64,000 nt of DNA from Mesorhizobium escarrei. Its GTDB lineage: Bacteria > Pseudomonadota > Alphaproteobacteria > Rhizobiales > Rhizobiaceae. Positions within the stretch are counted from its first letter, which is position 1, and each line of letters opens with the position of its first letter. Where the stretch lies: the NCBI RefSeq assembly GCF_935825525.1, contig NZ_CAKXZT010000121.1, positions 135,049-199,048 on the forward strand, in the 5' to 3' direction. Of the stretch, positions 7,790 through 16,887 are shown piece by piece. Under the pieces are notes generated by a model that was given only the letters and a program-made list of their open reading frames with translations, was not told where the DNA came from and did not search any database. The position numbers were made by a program, and so were the translations under genes.

Positions 7790-8895
7790 TGCATCATTCC
7801 GCGCGCCGCGACAGGAAAGACGCATTCGACCCGCTTGCCGCGCATGCCGACATACCAGTCGTAGCGGTCGACCGTTGGATCGCAATGGCCCGGAACGAGG
7901 CGCAGCGTTTCTCCGATGGCAAGGCTTCCAGGGTCCGAACGCAGGACGAGCGAACCGTGCTCATCGGATGCGCCGGCATAGTCGATATCCTGTCTGGCGT
8001 GAATGAGAGGAAGCCCGCTGTCGATGGCAATCCCCTTGTGGCCGCAATCCAGAACCGCGATACCGTGACGGGCAGCACTCATGACGGTGCTCAAAACGAA
8101 CAGCGATTGTTCGAAATCGGGAGCGGGACGATTTCGCGCATAGTCGGCATCCATGAACACATAGGAGCCGGCCTGCAGCTCGTTGTATACGCCGCTGGCT
8201 GCCTCGTGGGCGAAGGTTCCCGTGCCTGCGCCGCCTACAATTGCGCATTCCAGGCTTTGCTTCCTGATTGCGGCGACCGTATCCATCGTTCGCGCCGCAG
8301 CCTGGCCTATCGCGTCGCACCGCTGCTGTTCGGTGCGCAGGTGCTGGGCGCGCCCATGATAGGATTGCAGGCCGCCGAACACCAGATGGCGGCTTCTCGC
8401 TATGCGTACTGCAAGTACTGCGGCGGGCTCGCCGGGCTCCACACCGCAGCGGCCGCCGCTGACGTCGATCTCGACCAGCACGGTCAACCGCGTGGCGAAG
8501 GATTCGGCCACTGCCTCGATCTGGTCAACCACGGCCGCGCTATCGGCACAAAGCGAGATTTTCGACATCCTGGACAGCGCGGCCAGTCGCGCCAGCTTGC
8601 GGGCGGAAACGACCTCGTTCGAAACGAGAATGTCGCTGACGCCGCCCCAGGCAAGAACCTCGGCCTCCGCTGTTTTTTGCACGCATTGGCCGATGGCCCC
8701 TCTGGCAATCTGCCAGTGGGCGATGATGGGGGACTTGTGGGTTTTCGCGTGAGCGCGCAACCGCACGCCTGCGTTGCGGCAGAATGCGGCCATGCGGTCG
8801 AGATTGCTTTCCATTGCATCGAGATCGATGATGAGGGCAGGGGTATCGATATCCGCTTCGCTCATTCCGGGCTCGGCAGGGGGGCGCTGGAGCAT
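7786..8895 (-). CDS. D-threonine aldolase-like (DSD1 family) PLP enzyme
   Basis: A fold-type III (alanine-racemase-like) PLP enzyme of the DSD1 / D-threonine aldolase family, which cleaves D-beta-hydroxy-amino acids to glycine and an aldehyde, or dehydrates D-serine-type substrates. The DTPALIIDLDAMESN strand opens the barrel, and HAKTHKS supplies the Schiff-base lysine. GGRCGVEPG, SYHGRAQH and GAGTGTF are typical barrel loops. The C-terminal metal site HCDPT (His and Asp) is present. The start is set at the ATG of MLQRPP; an ATG ten codons upstream is possible. Followed with 4-nt overlap by the threonine-synthase-like gene. Confidence 0.87.
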   Translation of the reverse strand: MLQRPPAEPGMSEADIDTPALIIDLDAMESNLDRMAAFCRNAGVRLRAHAKTHKSPIIAHWQIARGAIGQCVQKTAEAEVLAWGGVSDILVSNEVVSARKLARLAALSRMSKISLCADSAAVVDQIEAVAESFATRLTVLVEIDVSGGRCGVEPGEPAAVLAVRIARSRHLVFGGLQSYHGRAQHLRTEQQRCDAIGQAAARTMDTVAAIRKQSLECAIVGGAGTGTFAHEAASGVYNELQAGSYVFMDADYARNRPAPDFEQSLFVLSTVMSAARHGIAVLDCGHKGIAIDSGLPLIHARQDIDYAGASDEHGSLVLRSDPGSLAIGETLRLVPGHCDPTVDRYDWYVGMRGKRVECVFPVAARGMMQ

Positions 8896-8999
8896 TTTGT
8901 CTTTCTCTGATCGCAATGATGCCAATCATGACCATGCGGGCAGGAGATCGTCTTTGCTTGGCATGCGAGACGATTGACGAACAACCCGCGTCGTTCGCG

Positions 9000-10628
9000 T
9001 CAGGCGGCTATCGACGGCCGCGTCTGCTGCGACAGGGTTTCGAAATTGTCGCGGATATAGACCGCGGCACGCAAGGCGAGCGCCGAGATGGTCGCCGTCG
9101 GATTGACGACACCGCCGGTCGCGAGCACGCTTCCATCGACGATGAAAAGATTGGGGACCTCCCAGGTCTGATGCCACCGGTTGACAACGGATGTCGACGG
9201 GTCGCTGCCCATGCGGCAGGTGCCGATCATGTGCCAGGCGGGTGTGCGATAAACGCCTTCCTTGTCGCGATAATCATGCAGCCGATATTCGAAAGCGCCG
9301 CAGGCCTTTGCAAGCTCTTCGAGACGATCGAGCATGTAGTTCATCATGCGCTTGTCGTTTTCACCTGGTGCATAGTGGGTCCTTGCCGCAGCCACGCCGT
9401 CGGAATCCTTCAGCACCGGATCCAGCGTCACGCGATTTTCCGGATTCGGCAGATCGTCGCCAATGCCGAAAACGCCGATGGAATGGCCGAAGTGGCGCTC
9501 GAACCATGGGTGATGGTCGCGGCCCCACGGCGCGCGGGCCGGCGTGAACCAGCCTGCCGCAAGCTCTCCCGCCGAGGGCGTGGAGGTGATGCAGTTGAAA
9601 TTGAAACCGTTGACGAAACCACGCGACGGGTCTGTTTCGGCAAACTGCCGTGACAGCAGGGATGCGACGTAACCGATATGACCATCGACCGGCTCGTCGA
9701 CCCACATTTCGCAGGCAACCAGGGTGTGATGCAGGAGGTAGCGTCCGACCTGGTCGTTGGTGTTGGCAAGATTGTCGGATGCAAGAAGGAGCCGTGGCGT
9801 TCCGATGCCGTTCGCAGCCACGATAACCAGTTTCGCCCTCTGGAAATGTTTCATCCCGGTGTTGCGGTCGACATAGAGAGCTCCGCTTGCGCGGCCGTCT
9901 AGGTCTTTCTCGATCTTGAGCACGCGGGCATTGATGCGCAGTTCGCAGCCGGCATTCAATGCCTTCGGCCAGATGGACAGCGAATATTTGCTCATCGATC
10001 CGCGCGGGCAGCCGTTGCATGTGCCGCAATTGTTACAGGCCGGCCGACCGTCGTAATCCTCGGAGATCGCCGCGGCCTCGACCGGCCACCAGTGCCAGTC
10101 AAGCGCATCGAAACCGGAAGCAAGGCGCTTCGCCACCTTGGACACAGGCATTGGCGGGGTCGGGCAGCGGTCTCGTGGTGGCATGGCCGGATCGCCGGCC
10201 AGTCCCGACACGCCCACGAGCTTGTCGGCCTGCTCGTAAAAGGGGGCGATATCCTCATAGGTGATCGGCCAGTCCGGCTGAAGACCATGCTCCGTGCCCT
10301 TGCGGAAATCTGAAGGACGATAGCGTGGCCAAATTGCGCCATAGACGTTGGTCGATCCGCCGACAGCGTTCCACATCAGGATTTGCGAGGAGTCCGAATT
10401 GACGGGGAAATCGTCCGGATGGCTGCGCTTGTTGACATCCGGGCTCCAGTTGGTCCGGCGCTGCCACGACCAGTCGGCATGGAGATGCGGATGATCTTTC
10501 GGCTCCACCCAGGAACCCTGTTCCAGGCAGACGACATCGAGACCGGCTTCTGCCAGTGTCAGCGCTGCCAAGGATCCTGTCGCGCCAGCGCCCACGATCA
10601 ATACATCACAGATGCGCTCTGTCGTCAT
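9000..10628 (-). CDS. GMC family FAD-dependent oxidoreductase
   Basis: A 542-residue glucose-methanol-choline flavoprotein. The FAD dinucleotide fold is DVLIVGAGATGSLAALTLAE, the second FAD contact is GGSTNVYGAIWPR, and the catalytic His/Asn pair lies in AWHMIGTCRMG and NPTATISALALRAA. A cluster of cysteines (CNNCGTCNGCPRG, about 215-227) is typical of the gluconate / 2-ketogluconate dehydrogenase subgroup. No signal peptide is visible. The start is the ATG overlapping the stop of the small-subunit gene (ATGA). It probably oxidises a hydroxyl of the imported substrate together with that small subunit. Confidence 0.9.
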   Translation of the reverse strand: MTTERICDVLIVGAGATGSLAALTLAEAGLDVVCLEQGSWVEPKDHPHLHADWSWQRRTNWSPDVNKRSHPDDFPVNSDSSQILMWNAVGGSTNVYGAIWPRYRPSDFRKGTEHGLQPDWPITYEDIAPFYEQADKLVGVSGLAGDPAMPPRDRCPTPPMPVSKVAKRLASGFDALDWHWWPVEAAAISEDYDGRPACNNCGTCNGCPRGSMSKYSLSIWPKALNAGCELRINARVLKIEKDLDGRASGALYVDRNTGMKHFQRAKLVIVAANGIGTPRLLLASDNLANTNDQVGRYLLHHTLVACEMWVDEPVDGHIGYVASLLSRQFAETDPSRGFVNGFNFNCITSTPSAGELAAGWFTPARAPWGRDHHPWFERHFGHSIGVFGIGDDLPNPENRVTLDPVLKDSDGVAAARTHYAPGENDKRMMNYMLDRLEELAKACGAFEYRLHDYRDKEGVYRTPAWHMIGTCRMGSDPSTSVVNRWHQTWEVPNLFIVDGSVLATGGVVNPTATISALALRAAVYIRDNFETLSQQTRPSIAA

Positions 10629-11182
10629 CTTTCCAGTCCCCAATGATCTGTCTTTACCGTGTCCAGGTCGAGCGACGACATATCGACGGGCCTGACGTTT
10701 TCAGTTTCCAGGTAATGGCCGCGCCGATGGGCTGGCAGGTCCCGGTTGAAATCGAAGGGCGCCATGTCATAGCCGGTCAGATGGGGCCGGTGGGAGTATG
10801 GACGTCCCGTGTTTCGAATGGCTTCGATGACAAAGGGCGTTTCGTAATAGGCAAGCGTCACCGCCGTATAGACCTTGTCGAAAAGCTCGGTGTCGGCGTC
10901 CTCGAAGGCCTTGACGGACGCGATGCGGGTTTCACCATTGGCGCTTGAAAGGCCGTCCTTTTCCCAGCCCAGCAGATCGGCCAGTGCCGTAATCTGCACA
11001 TCGCTCCAGTCCGCAAAGAGGCGCATCGCGACGATGCCGTGCACGCCGGCCTCGGATGCGGAGGGCCAGCCCTCGCTGCCGGGGATCAATTCATCGACAA
11101 GAGCGCGGATCATCCGCGTTCTCTCGGGCGGAGAAAGGGGCGAATTCCGTTCGCCGGCAAAAGCAAGCGATTGGGAGCTCAT
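10625..11182 (-). CDS. Gluconate 2-dehydrogenase subunit 3-like protein
   Basis: A 185-residue protein resembling the small (gamma) subunit of FAD-type gluconate and sugar dehydrogenases: LSPPERTRMIRALVDELIPG near the N-terminus, then helices around FADWSDVQI and TELFDKVYTAVTLAYYETP. Such subunits usually carry a Tat signal and escort the flavoprotein to the periplasm. Here no RR signal is seen, so a cytoplasmic complex is possible. Start and stop overlap both neighbours by 4 nt (ATGA), indicating tight coupling with the ALDH and the GMC enzyme. Confidence 0.78.
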   Translation of the reverse strand: MSSQSLAFAGERNSPLSPPERTRMIRALVDELIPGSEGWPSASEAGVHGIVAMRLFADWSDVQITALADLLGWEKDGLSSANGETRIASVKAFEDADTELFDKVYTAVTLAYYETPFVIEAIRNTGRPYSHRPHLTGYDMAPFDFNRDLPAHRRGHYLETENVRPVDMSSLDLDTVKTDHWGLER

Positions 11183-12669
11183 GCCACACCTGCCTTTCGA
11201 TCGATCGTGACCGTGATCATCTTGAGTTCCGTCATGGCTTCCATCGTGTGCACGCCGCCCAGCCGGCCGATGCCGCTCTTGGTGCCGGTCCCACCTCCGA
11301 AGGGCAGGTGAATTTCCCACCAGGTGCTGCCGGCATTGACGTTGACGATCCCGGCGGGGATTGCCTTGGCGACCGAAACACCCCGCGCCACGTCCGCCGT
11401 GAAGACGCCCACCGACAGGCCGTATTCGCTGTCGAGCGCCAGATCGAGCGCTTCGGCCTCGTCCTTGAACGCGAGAACCGGGACGATCGGGCCAAAGGTT
11501 TCCTCGCGATTGATTCTCATCTCGCGCGTGACACCGGCGATGATCGTCGGTTCGAAAAACAGTCCACTGCCGAGATCGGGGCGCGGCTTGCCGCCATAGA
11601 GCACCTTGGCACCCTGTGCGATGGCGTCATCGACGTGCTCTTTGACCTTGGCCGCGACGTTGGCGTTGTTGAGTGGTCCCATGCTCGTTCCCTGATGGAA
11701 GGGATCGCCAAGCACATGTTTTTGGGCATGGGCGACGAGCTTTTCGCACAGGCTTTCGGCAATCGACTGATGCGCGAGAACGCGGCCCGTCGCGGCACAG
11801 ACCTGACCGGCATTGAAGAATGCGCCGCCGGCCGCGGCGGCGGCCGCCGCGTCAAGATCGGCATCCTCGAAAACGATCACGGGGCCGTTGCCGCCCAGTT
11901 CCAGAAGCAGCGGCTTGCCGGCGCCGCGCTCGGCGATTTTCCTTCCGGTCGCAGCGCTCCCCGTAAAGCCGATGGCCGCAACGTCGGGATGAACCACGAC
12001 GGCATCGCCAGCGGTTGCGCCTTCGCCGATGACCAGGTTGATGACGCCGGCGGGAAGGCCGGCGCTGTCGATTGCCTCCATCAAGGCACAGGCGACGAGC
12101 GAGGTGGATGGGGCGGGCACCCAGACGATGGTGTTCCCGGTCGCAATGCCCGGTGCCAGATATTCCACGGGGATGTTGACCGGGAAATTCCAAGGGGTGA
12201 TGACGCCGTAAACCCCACGCGGCTGGCGGATCGTCATGACGAGCTTCGTCGGATCCTCCGCAGGCAGGGTCTGGCCGCCCAGTTGCTTGACGAGCTCGGA
12301 TGCCAGCCGGAAGCCGTCGGCAGCCTTGCCGACCTCACCTATAGCCTCTGCAAGGACCTTGCCCTGCTCGGCCGAGAGGATGCGCGCGATCTTTTCTTGA
12401 GCGGCGTCTATTGCCGAGGCGATGGCAACGCAGATCGCGGCGCGCTTGAAAACCGGCATGTCGGCCCATGCTGGCGCGGCTGTCTTTGCCGCAGCGACTG
12501 CGCGTTGCGCCGTCTCGCGGCTTGATCGCGGCAGCTGGGCAATGATCTCCCCGGTTGCGGGATTGACCGCCGCCATGGTCTCCGGCTCCGTCTGCCATTC
12601 GCCGCCTATGAAATTGGCCGGCGCATCTTTCATAGCGTAGCCACCATCCATTTCTTTTGTCTCCTTCAT
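11179..12669 (-). CDS. NAD(P)-dependent aldehyde dehydrogenase
   Basis: A 496-residue ALDH superfamily enzyme oxidising an aldehyde to an acid. The Rossmann entry is TPWNFPVNIPVEY, the general-base Glu lies in LLLELGGNGP, and the nucleophile is the Cys in FFNAGQVCAATGR. The ETFGPIVPV motif is present. The WWEIHLPFGGGTGTKSGIGR end replaces the usual PFGGxKxSG form. It overlaps the amidohydrolase stop by 4 nt. In this operon it would oxidise the aldehyde released by the DSD1-type aldolase or made by the GMC enzyme. Confidence 0.92.
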   Translation of the reverse strand: MKETKEMDGGYAMKDAPANFIGGEWQTEPETMAAVNPATGEIIAQLPRSSRETAQRAVAAAKTAAPAWADMPVFKRAAICVAIASAIDAAQEKIARILSAEQGKVLAEAIGEVGKAADGFRLASELVKQLGGQTLPAEDPTKLVMTIRQPRGVYGVITPWNFPVNIPVEYLAPGIATGNTIVWVPAPSTSLVACALMEAIDSAGLPAGVINLVIGEGATAGDAVVVHPDVAAIGFTGSAATGRKIAERGAGKPLLLELGGNGPVIVFEDADLDAAAAAAAGGAFFNAGQVCAATGRVLAHQSIAESLCEKLVAHAQKHVLGDPFHQGTSMGPLNNANVAAKVKEHVDDAIAQGAKVLYGGKPRPDLGSGLFFEPTIIAGVTREMRINREETFGPIVPVLAFKDEAEALDLALDSEYGLSVGVFTADVARGVSVAKAIPAGIVNVNAGSTWWEIHLPFGGGTGTKSGIGRLGGVHTMEAMTELKMITVTIDRKAGVA

Positions 12670-13823
12670 TCGGCCGCTGCTGCGAGTGTTTGATCGTCGG
12701 TACCGATATCCTGGCCGGCAATGACCAGACCGGCGGCAAAGATACGTTCAGGCGCAACGACAATCTCGCCGCGCGTATCCTCAAGGGAAAACGCGCCGCT
12801 GCGCAATTCGAGGATGCTCGCATCCCCGGCCGAGCCAATCTTGAACGTTCCAAGCTCGGGGCGCTGCAATGCCTTGGCCGCATTGACCGTCGAGGCTGCG
12901 ATGACGTCATTGATCGACATGCCGAGCGCCAGGAATTTCGAAAGCGTCGTGACCTGATCGTAGGCCGGGCCCTCGATGCAGAGCGCATGAACGTCGGAAG
13001 AGATGGTGTCCGGCAGGAAACCTTGCGCCGTCATTGAGCGTGCCGTCTTCCAGGAGAAGGAGCCCATCCCGTGGCCGATGTCGAAAAGAACGCCTCGATG
13101 CCTTGCCTCAAGGATTTCCGGCTTGATCTTGCCTCTGCCGTCGATGGGCGCATTGGGGAAGGGCCGGAAACAATGGGTCAGCACGTCGCCGCCGCGCAGG
13201 CGCGAGACAACGGCCTCGTAGGATGGCGGCGGCTCATCGATATGGGCCATCAGCGGCAGGCCCGTCTCATCCGCGACCTGCAGGGCGACATCTAGGGGCT
13301 GGATACCGGCAGGCCCGGAGGCGTGGCGGCCGATGCGCACCTTCACGCCGATGATGACGTCGCGGTTGGCGTTGATGGTCTCCACCGCTTCCCGGCCGGC
13401 AAGGAGCCGCATGTCATGGCTTTCGCCGATCATGATGTTCTTCGCGAAACCATAGATGCCGGCGAAGGAGATATGCAGATAAACGAGAATGCGGGCCGTG
13501 CTCCGCTCGATCACATGTTTGCGAAATCCCGGAAAATTTCCCGGTCCCGCACTTCCAGTATCGACGCAGGTCGAAACCGCGCTCTTTCGAGCAAACGCGT
13601 CGGGGTCCACACCGAGCGACGTTCCGCCCCAGTAGACATGCGTGTGCAGATCGATCAGGCCGGGCGTCACGATCAAGCCGGAGACGTTTCGTTCTTGCTT
13701 GCCGGAAAGACTGTCCCCAAGCGCGGCGACCTTTCCGCCGGCGAAGGCAACGTCGACGATGCGGTCAATGTCCTGGGAAGGATCGATCACACGACCATTT
13801 TTCAAAACAAGCTCATACGGCAT
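12666..13823 (-). CDS. COG3964-type amidohydrolase / deacetylase
   Basis: A 385-residue amidohydrolase-superfamily metalloenzyme. Metal ligands can be placed: HTH in TPGLIDLHTHVYWG, the carbamylated Lys in VIIGVKVRIG, His in LMAHIDEPP, His in VLTHCFRPF and the final Asp in ISSDVH. The sequence fits the group of Agrobacterium Atu3266 and Enterococcus EF0837, whose studied members deacetylate acetyl-(R)-mandelate and some N-acetyl-D-amino acids. The start chosen (ATG of MPYELV) overlaps the ATPase gene by 11 nt; a longer frame upstream lies inside that gene. It likely removes an acyl group from the imported compound before aldol cleavage. Confidence 0.85.
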   Translation of the reverse strand: MPYELVLKNGRVIDPSQDIDRIVDVAFAGGKVAALGDSLSGKQERNVSGLIVTPGLIDLHTHVYWGGTSLGVDPDAFARKSAVSTCVDTGSAGPGNFPGFRKHVIERSTARILVYLHISFAGIYGFAKNIMIGESHDMRLLAGREAVETINANRDVIIGVKVRIGRHASGPAGIQPLDVALQVADETGLPLMAHIDEPPPSYEAVVSRLRGGDVLTHCFRPFPNAPIDGRGKIKPEILEARHRGVLFDIGHGMGSFSWKTARSMTAQGFLPDTISSDVHALCIEGPAYDQVTTLSKFLALGMSINDVIAASTVNAAKALQRPELGTFKIGSAGDASILELRSGAFSLEDTRGEIVVAPERIFAAGLVIAGQDIGTDDQTLAAAAE

Positions 13824-14862
13824 GAATTCGGCTTTCGGTTTCCAAGAATTGCTGGTTGATACGGGTGCCGTCGTCTGCGGCGAAATGGCGAACGGCGTCC
13901 GCGCTCGCGCAAAGCGTGATGCTTTGGCCTGCAGACAGGCCGGACGCATCGCTACAGGTTGCGCGGACGACATGGCCGGCGACCGAGACGTCGAGAAACT
14001 GGAAAGGGCCCGCAGGCTCGATCAACAGAAGCTTGCCGGACAATGATAGGCCGCCATTGCCGCGTGCGCCCGGTTTCAGATCGTGGGGACGGACGCCGAG
14101 AACGCGGTCGGAGCTGCCGCCGCAGAGATTGGCAGGCAAGAAGTTCATTTGCGGGCTGCCGATGAACCCTGCAACGAACTGGTTAGCGGGAGCCGAATAG
14201 ACCTCCATCGGCGGTGCGAACTGCTGCACGACGCCGTCCTTCATCACGGCGATCCGGTCGGACAGCACCATGGCCTCCTCCTGATCGTGCGTGACGAAAA
14301 TGACGGTAATGCCGAGCGCCTTCTGGAGGCGCCGGATCTCGGTGCGCATGCGCACGCGCAGCGAGGCATCGAGATTGGAAAGCGGCTCGTCCATTAGAAG
14401 TACCGAGGGGTTTCTGACGATGGCGCGGCCAACGGCAACGCGCTGGCGCTGGCCGCCGGAAAGCGCTGCCGGCGGTCGGTCGAGAAGGGCCTCGATACCC
14501 AGAACATCGGCGGCCCAGGCAACCTGCTTGTCCACGGTTGCCTCGTCCAGTTTCTGCTGGCGCAGTGGAAAGGCGATATTTTCGCGTACCGTCATGTGCG
14601 GATAGAGCGCGTAGTCCTGGAAGACCAGCGCGATGTTGCGTTCGCGCGGACCGAGATCCGAAATCTCCTTGTGGTCGAAGCGGATGGACCCCTCGTCGAT
14701 ATCCTCAAGGCCGGCGATGCAAAACAGCAAAGTCGATTTCCCGCATCCCGACGGTCCGAGGAAGGAAATGAACTCGCCATCGCTGATCGAAAGATCGAGC
14801 CCTTTCAAAACAGCCATCGTCCCGAACCGCTTGTTGAGGCCGGCAATTTCGATCGATGCCAT
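13813..14862 (-). CDS. MalK/UgpC-type sugar ABC transporter ATPase
   Basis: A 349-residue importer ATPase: Walker A GPSGCGKST, Q-loop VFQDYALYPHMT, signature LSGGQRQRVAVGRAI, Walker B VLLMDEPLSNLD and switch His in FVTHDQEEA. A TOBE-type regulatory domain (about 235-349, with LGVRPHDL) follows, as in MalK and UgpC. It energises the fused permease encoded 14 nt upstream. Confidence 0.93.
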   Translation of the reverse strand: MASIEIAGLNKRFGTMAVLKGLDLSISDGEFISFLGPSGCGKSTLLFCIAGLEDIDEGSIRFDHKEISDLGPRERNIALVFQDYALYPHMTVRENIAFPLRQQKLDEATVDKQVAWAADVLGIEALLDRPPAALSGGQRQRVAVGRAIVRNPSVLLMDEPLSNLDASLRVRMRTEIRRLQKALGITVIFVTHDQEEAMVLSDRIAVMKDGVVQQFAPPMEVYSAPANQFVAGFIGSPQMNFLPANLCGGSSDRVLGVRPHDLKPGARGNGGLSLSGKLLLIEPAGPFQFLDVSVAGHVVRATCSDASGLSAGQSITLCASADAVRHFAADDGTRINQQFLETESRIHAV

Positions 14863-14876
14863 GCTCGAAGCTCCTT

Positions 14877-16772
14877 TCAGCCCTTGACGGCGCCGGAAAG
14901 CGCACCCTGGACGAGGTAACGTTGGAAGAAGAAGGCGACCGCCACAGGCGGCAGGATGGCAAGCACGCTGGCCGCAAAAAGCGGCCCATACTCATAGAAG
15001 CGTGCCTGGTTGAGAAAGCCTGCGATGACGACCGGGATTGTCTGCGTCTTGGGGGTCGAGGTCAGGATCATGGCAAAGAGGAACTCGTTCCAGGACACCA
15101 GGAAGCAGAAGATCAGCGCCGCGACGATAGCCGGCCGCACCACAGGCACCAGAACCTTGCAGAACATCGTCCAGCGGCTGCAGCCATCGATGAGTGCCGC
15201 GCGCTCCAGGCTGAGAGGTACGGTCTCGAAACTGGTCTTCATCATCCAGGCGGCAAGCGGCATCAGGATCGTCGAATATGCGATCACCAGACCGAGATGG
15301 GTGTCGATGAGCCCGAGCGTCCGAAAGATGACGAAGAACGGCAGAACCAGCGTCAGCGCAGGAACCATACGTGTCAAAAGAAGCGCCCAGAGGCTGACGG
15401 CAAAGAAACGATGTCCGGCGTAGCGGGCAAAACCGTAGCCAGCCAAGGTGCCGAGCGCGACATTGACGACGGAGACAACGATGCCGATGCCGAAACTGTT
15501 GAGCAGGGACAATGGCACGCGTGCGGCCTGCACGCTGGTCGTGCCCTGCGCCATGAGCACCGCCCGATAATTCTCGAAGGTGAGCGTCGAGGGCACCACG
15601 GAGGGAGGCGTTCGGATCAGGTCGGTGGCTGGCGACAGGCTGATCAGGATCAGTGCGGCGACGGGTAGGAAAGACCAGACAAAAATGGCAGCAACGGCGA
15701 GCGCGAAAAGGATCCTACCCGTGTTGCGCGTGGCAATCGGGCCCATGAGCCTCTTCGGCTTCCACTCCGGCAAGACGACCATGGGGGGGCGCAGGCGGCT
15801 GGCTGTCTGCAGTGCTGGAGCGGCCATCACCGGCACTGTCGTTCTGGCTTTCCTGGGGCTGAGGAAGGCGAAATAGGCGATCGCGAATGCAAGGCTGAGA
15901 AACGTCAGCACGTAGAGAAGAGCGGCCCCTTCGCCGAACTTCAGGAACTGGAAGGATTGCATATAGCCGAGCCAGGACAATGTGGTGGTCGCCGCGCCCG
16001 GACCGCCGCGCGTCATGATCCAGATGATGTCGAAGGCCAGGAACGCATTGATCGTGGAGATAATGGTGGAGAAAAGCAGCGTCGGCTTGAGCCAGGGCAG
16101 CGTGATCGAGAAGAAGCGCTTGACCGGTCCCGCGCCGTCGAGAATGGCTGCGCGATGCAGGTTGCCCGGCATGGACTGCAGGCTGGAAAGGAGCATCAGC
16201 GTCGTCAACGGCGTCTGGTTCCAGACCTGAGTCAACGCCACGAGGTTGAGGGCGCGGAAGCCCTCTCCGAACCATGCCCGTCCCCATGAACCGAGGCCCA
16301 CGTCGTTGAGAAAGCCGTTCAACAGACCGAAATTGCCGGCATAGATGAAGGACCAAAGCACCCCGATAGACACAGGCGCCATGGCCCAGGGAACAAGGAC
16401 GACGCTGCGCAGGAAGCCGCGGCCGGCAAATCGCTGGTTTAAAACGAGTGCGATCAGTGTTCCGAGTACGGTCGTTCCGATGACCGCAATCGCGGAGAAA
16501 TAAAGCGTGCGGCCGAGCGCATACCAGAAGTCCTGACTCTGGAAGATCTTCGTATAATTGGCGAAGCCAACGAAAATCCAGCGCTTGGTGATCGGATTGG
16601 TGATGTTGAAGGACAGGTAGAGACTGTAGAGGAGCGGCACGCCGACGATCAGGACCATCAGGATCAGTGTCGGGGCGACAGAGAAATAAGCAAAGGCCGG
16701 AAGGCTGATCCTGCGGCGGCGTTGGTGCGCCAGTGGCTCGATTCTTTGCGACGGCAGCAGCGTCGTTGTCAT
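14877..16772 (-). CDS. Fused MalF-MalG type ABC permease (two permeases in one chain)
   Basis: A 631-residue protein in which two complete carbohydrate permeases are joined head to tail. The first half has about six membrane helices and an EAA loop (RAAILDGAGPVKRFFSITLP), ending near LAFAIAYFAFLSPRKA. A linker of about 45 residues follows, then a second set of six helices with EAA loop RAALIDGCSRWTMFCKVLVP and the MalG-like end RYLVQGALSGAVKG. Homologues are normally two separate genes of about 300 residues each. No stop or frameshift marks the junction, so this looks like a real fusion. The start is taken at MTTTLLP. Confidence 0.9.
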   Translation of the reverse strand: MTTTLLPSQRIEPLAHQRRRRISLPAFAYFSVAPTLILMVLIVGVPLLYSLYLSFNITNPITKRWIFVGFANYTKIFQSQDFWYALGRTLYFSAIAVIGTTVLGTLIALVLNQRFAGRGFLRSVVLVPWAMAPVSIGVLWSFIYAGNFGLLNGFLNDVGLGSWGRAWFGEGFRALNLVALTQVWNQTPLTTLMLLSSLQSMPGNLHRAAILDGAGPVKRFFSITLPWLKPTLLFSTIISTINAFLAFDIIWIMTRGGPGAATTTLSWLGYMQSFQFLKFGEGAALLYVLTFLSLAFAIAYFAFLSPRKARTTVPVMAAPALQTASRLRPPMVVLPEWKPKRLMGPIATRNTGRILFALAVAAIFVWSFLPVAALILISLSPATDLIRTPPSVVPSTLTFENYRAVLMAQGTTSVQAARVPLSLLNSFGIGIVVSVVNVALGTLAGYGFARYAGHRFFAVSLWALLLTRMVPALTLVLPFFVIFRTLGLIDTHLGLVIAYSTILMPLAAWMMKTSFETVPLSLERAALIDGCSRWTMFCKVLVPVVRPAIVAALIFCFLVSWNEFLFAMILTSTPKTQTIPVVIAGFLNQARFYEYGPLFAASVLAILPPVAVAFFFQRYLVQGALSGAVKG

Positions 16773-16851
16773 GGCGTCCTCGCACATCATCTGGGCCAGA
16801 TCGCCGGAAATGCCGCGTCTGGCGATGTCGTTGGAGGTTGATGCGGACGGA

Positions 16852-16876
16852 GCAGCCGGTCCCGATGACCGGCTGC
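16852..16876. terminator. Hairpin between binding-protein and permease genes
   Basis: GCAGCCGGTC and GACCGGCTGC form a perfect 10-bp stem with a 5-nt loop, immediately after the binding-protein stop. No T-run follows, so it is better read as an mRNA-stabilising or partial attenuation hairpin that keeps binding-protein levels above permease levels than as a full terminator. Confidence 0.6.
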
Positions 16877-16887
16877 CCCCGCATGCC

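Noticed and set aside
7786..8895. Beta-hydroxyaspartate cycle (bhcABCD)
   Set aside because: The D-threonine-aldolase-like and threonine-synthase-like genes recall two members, but the aminotransferase and iminosuccinate reductase are absent.
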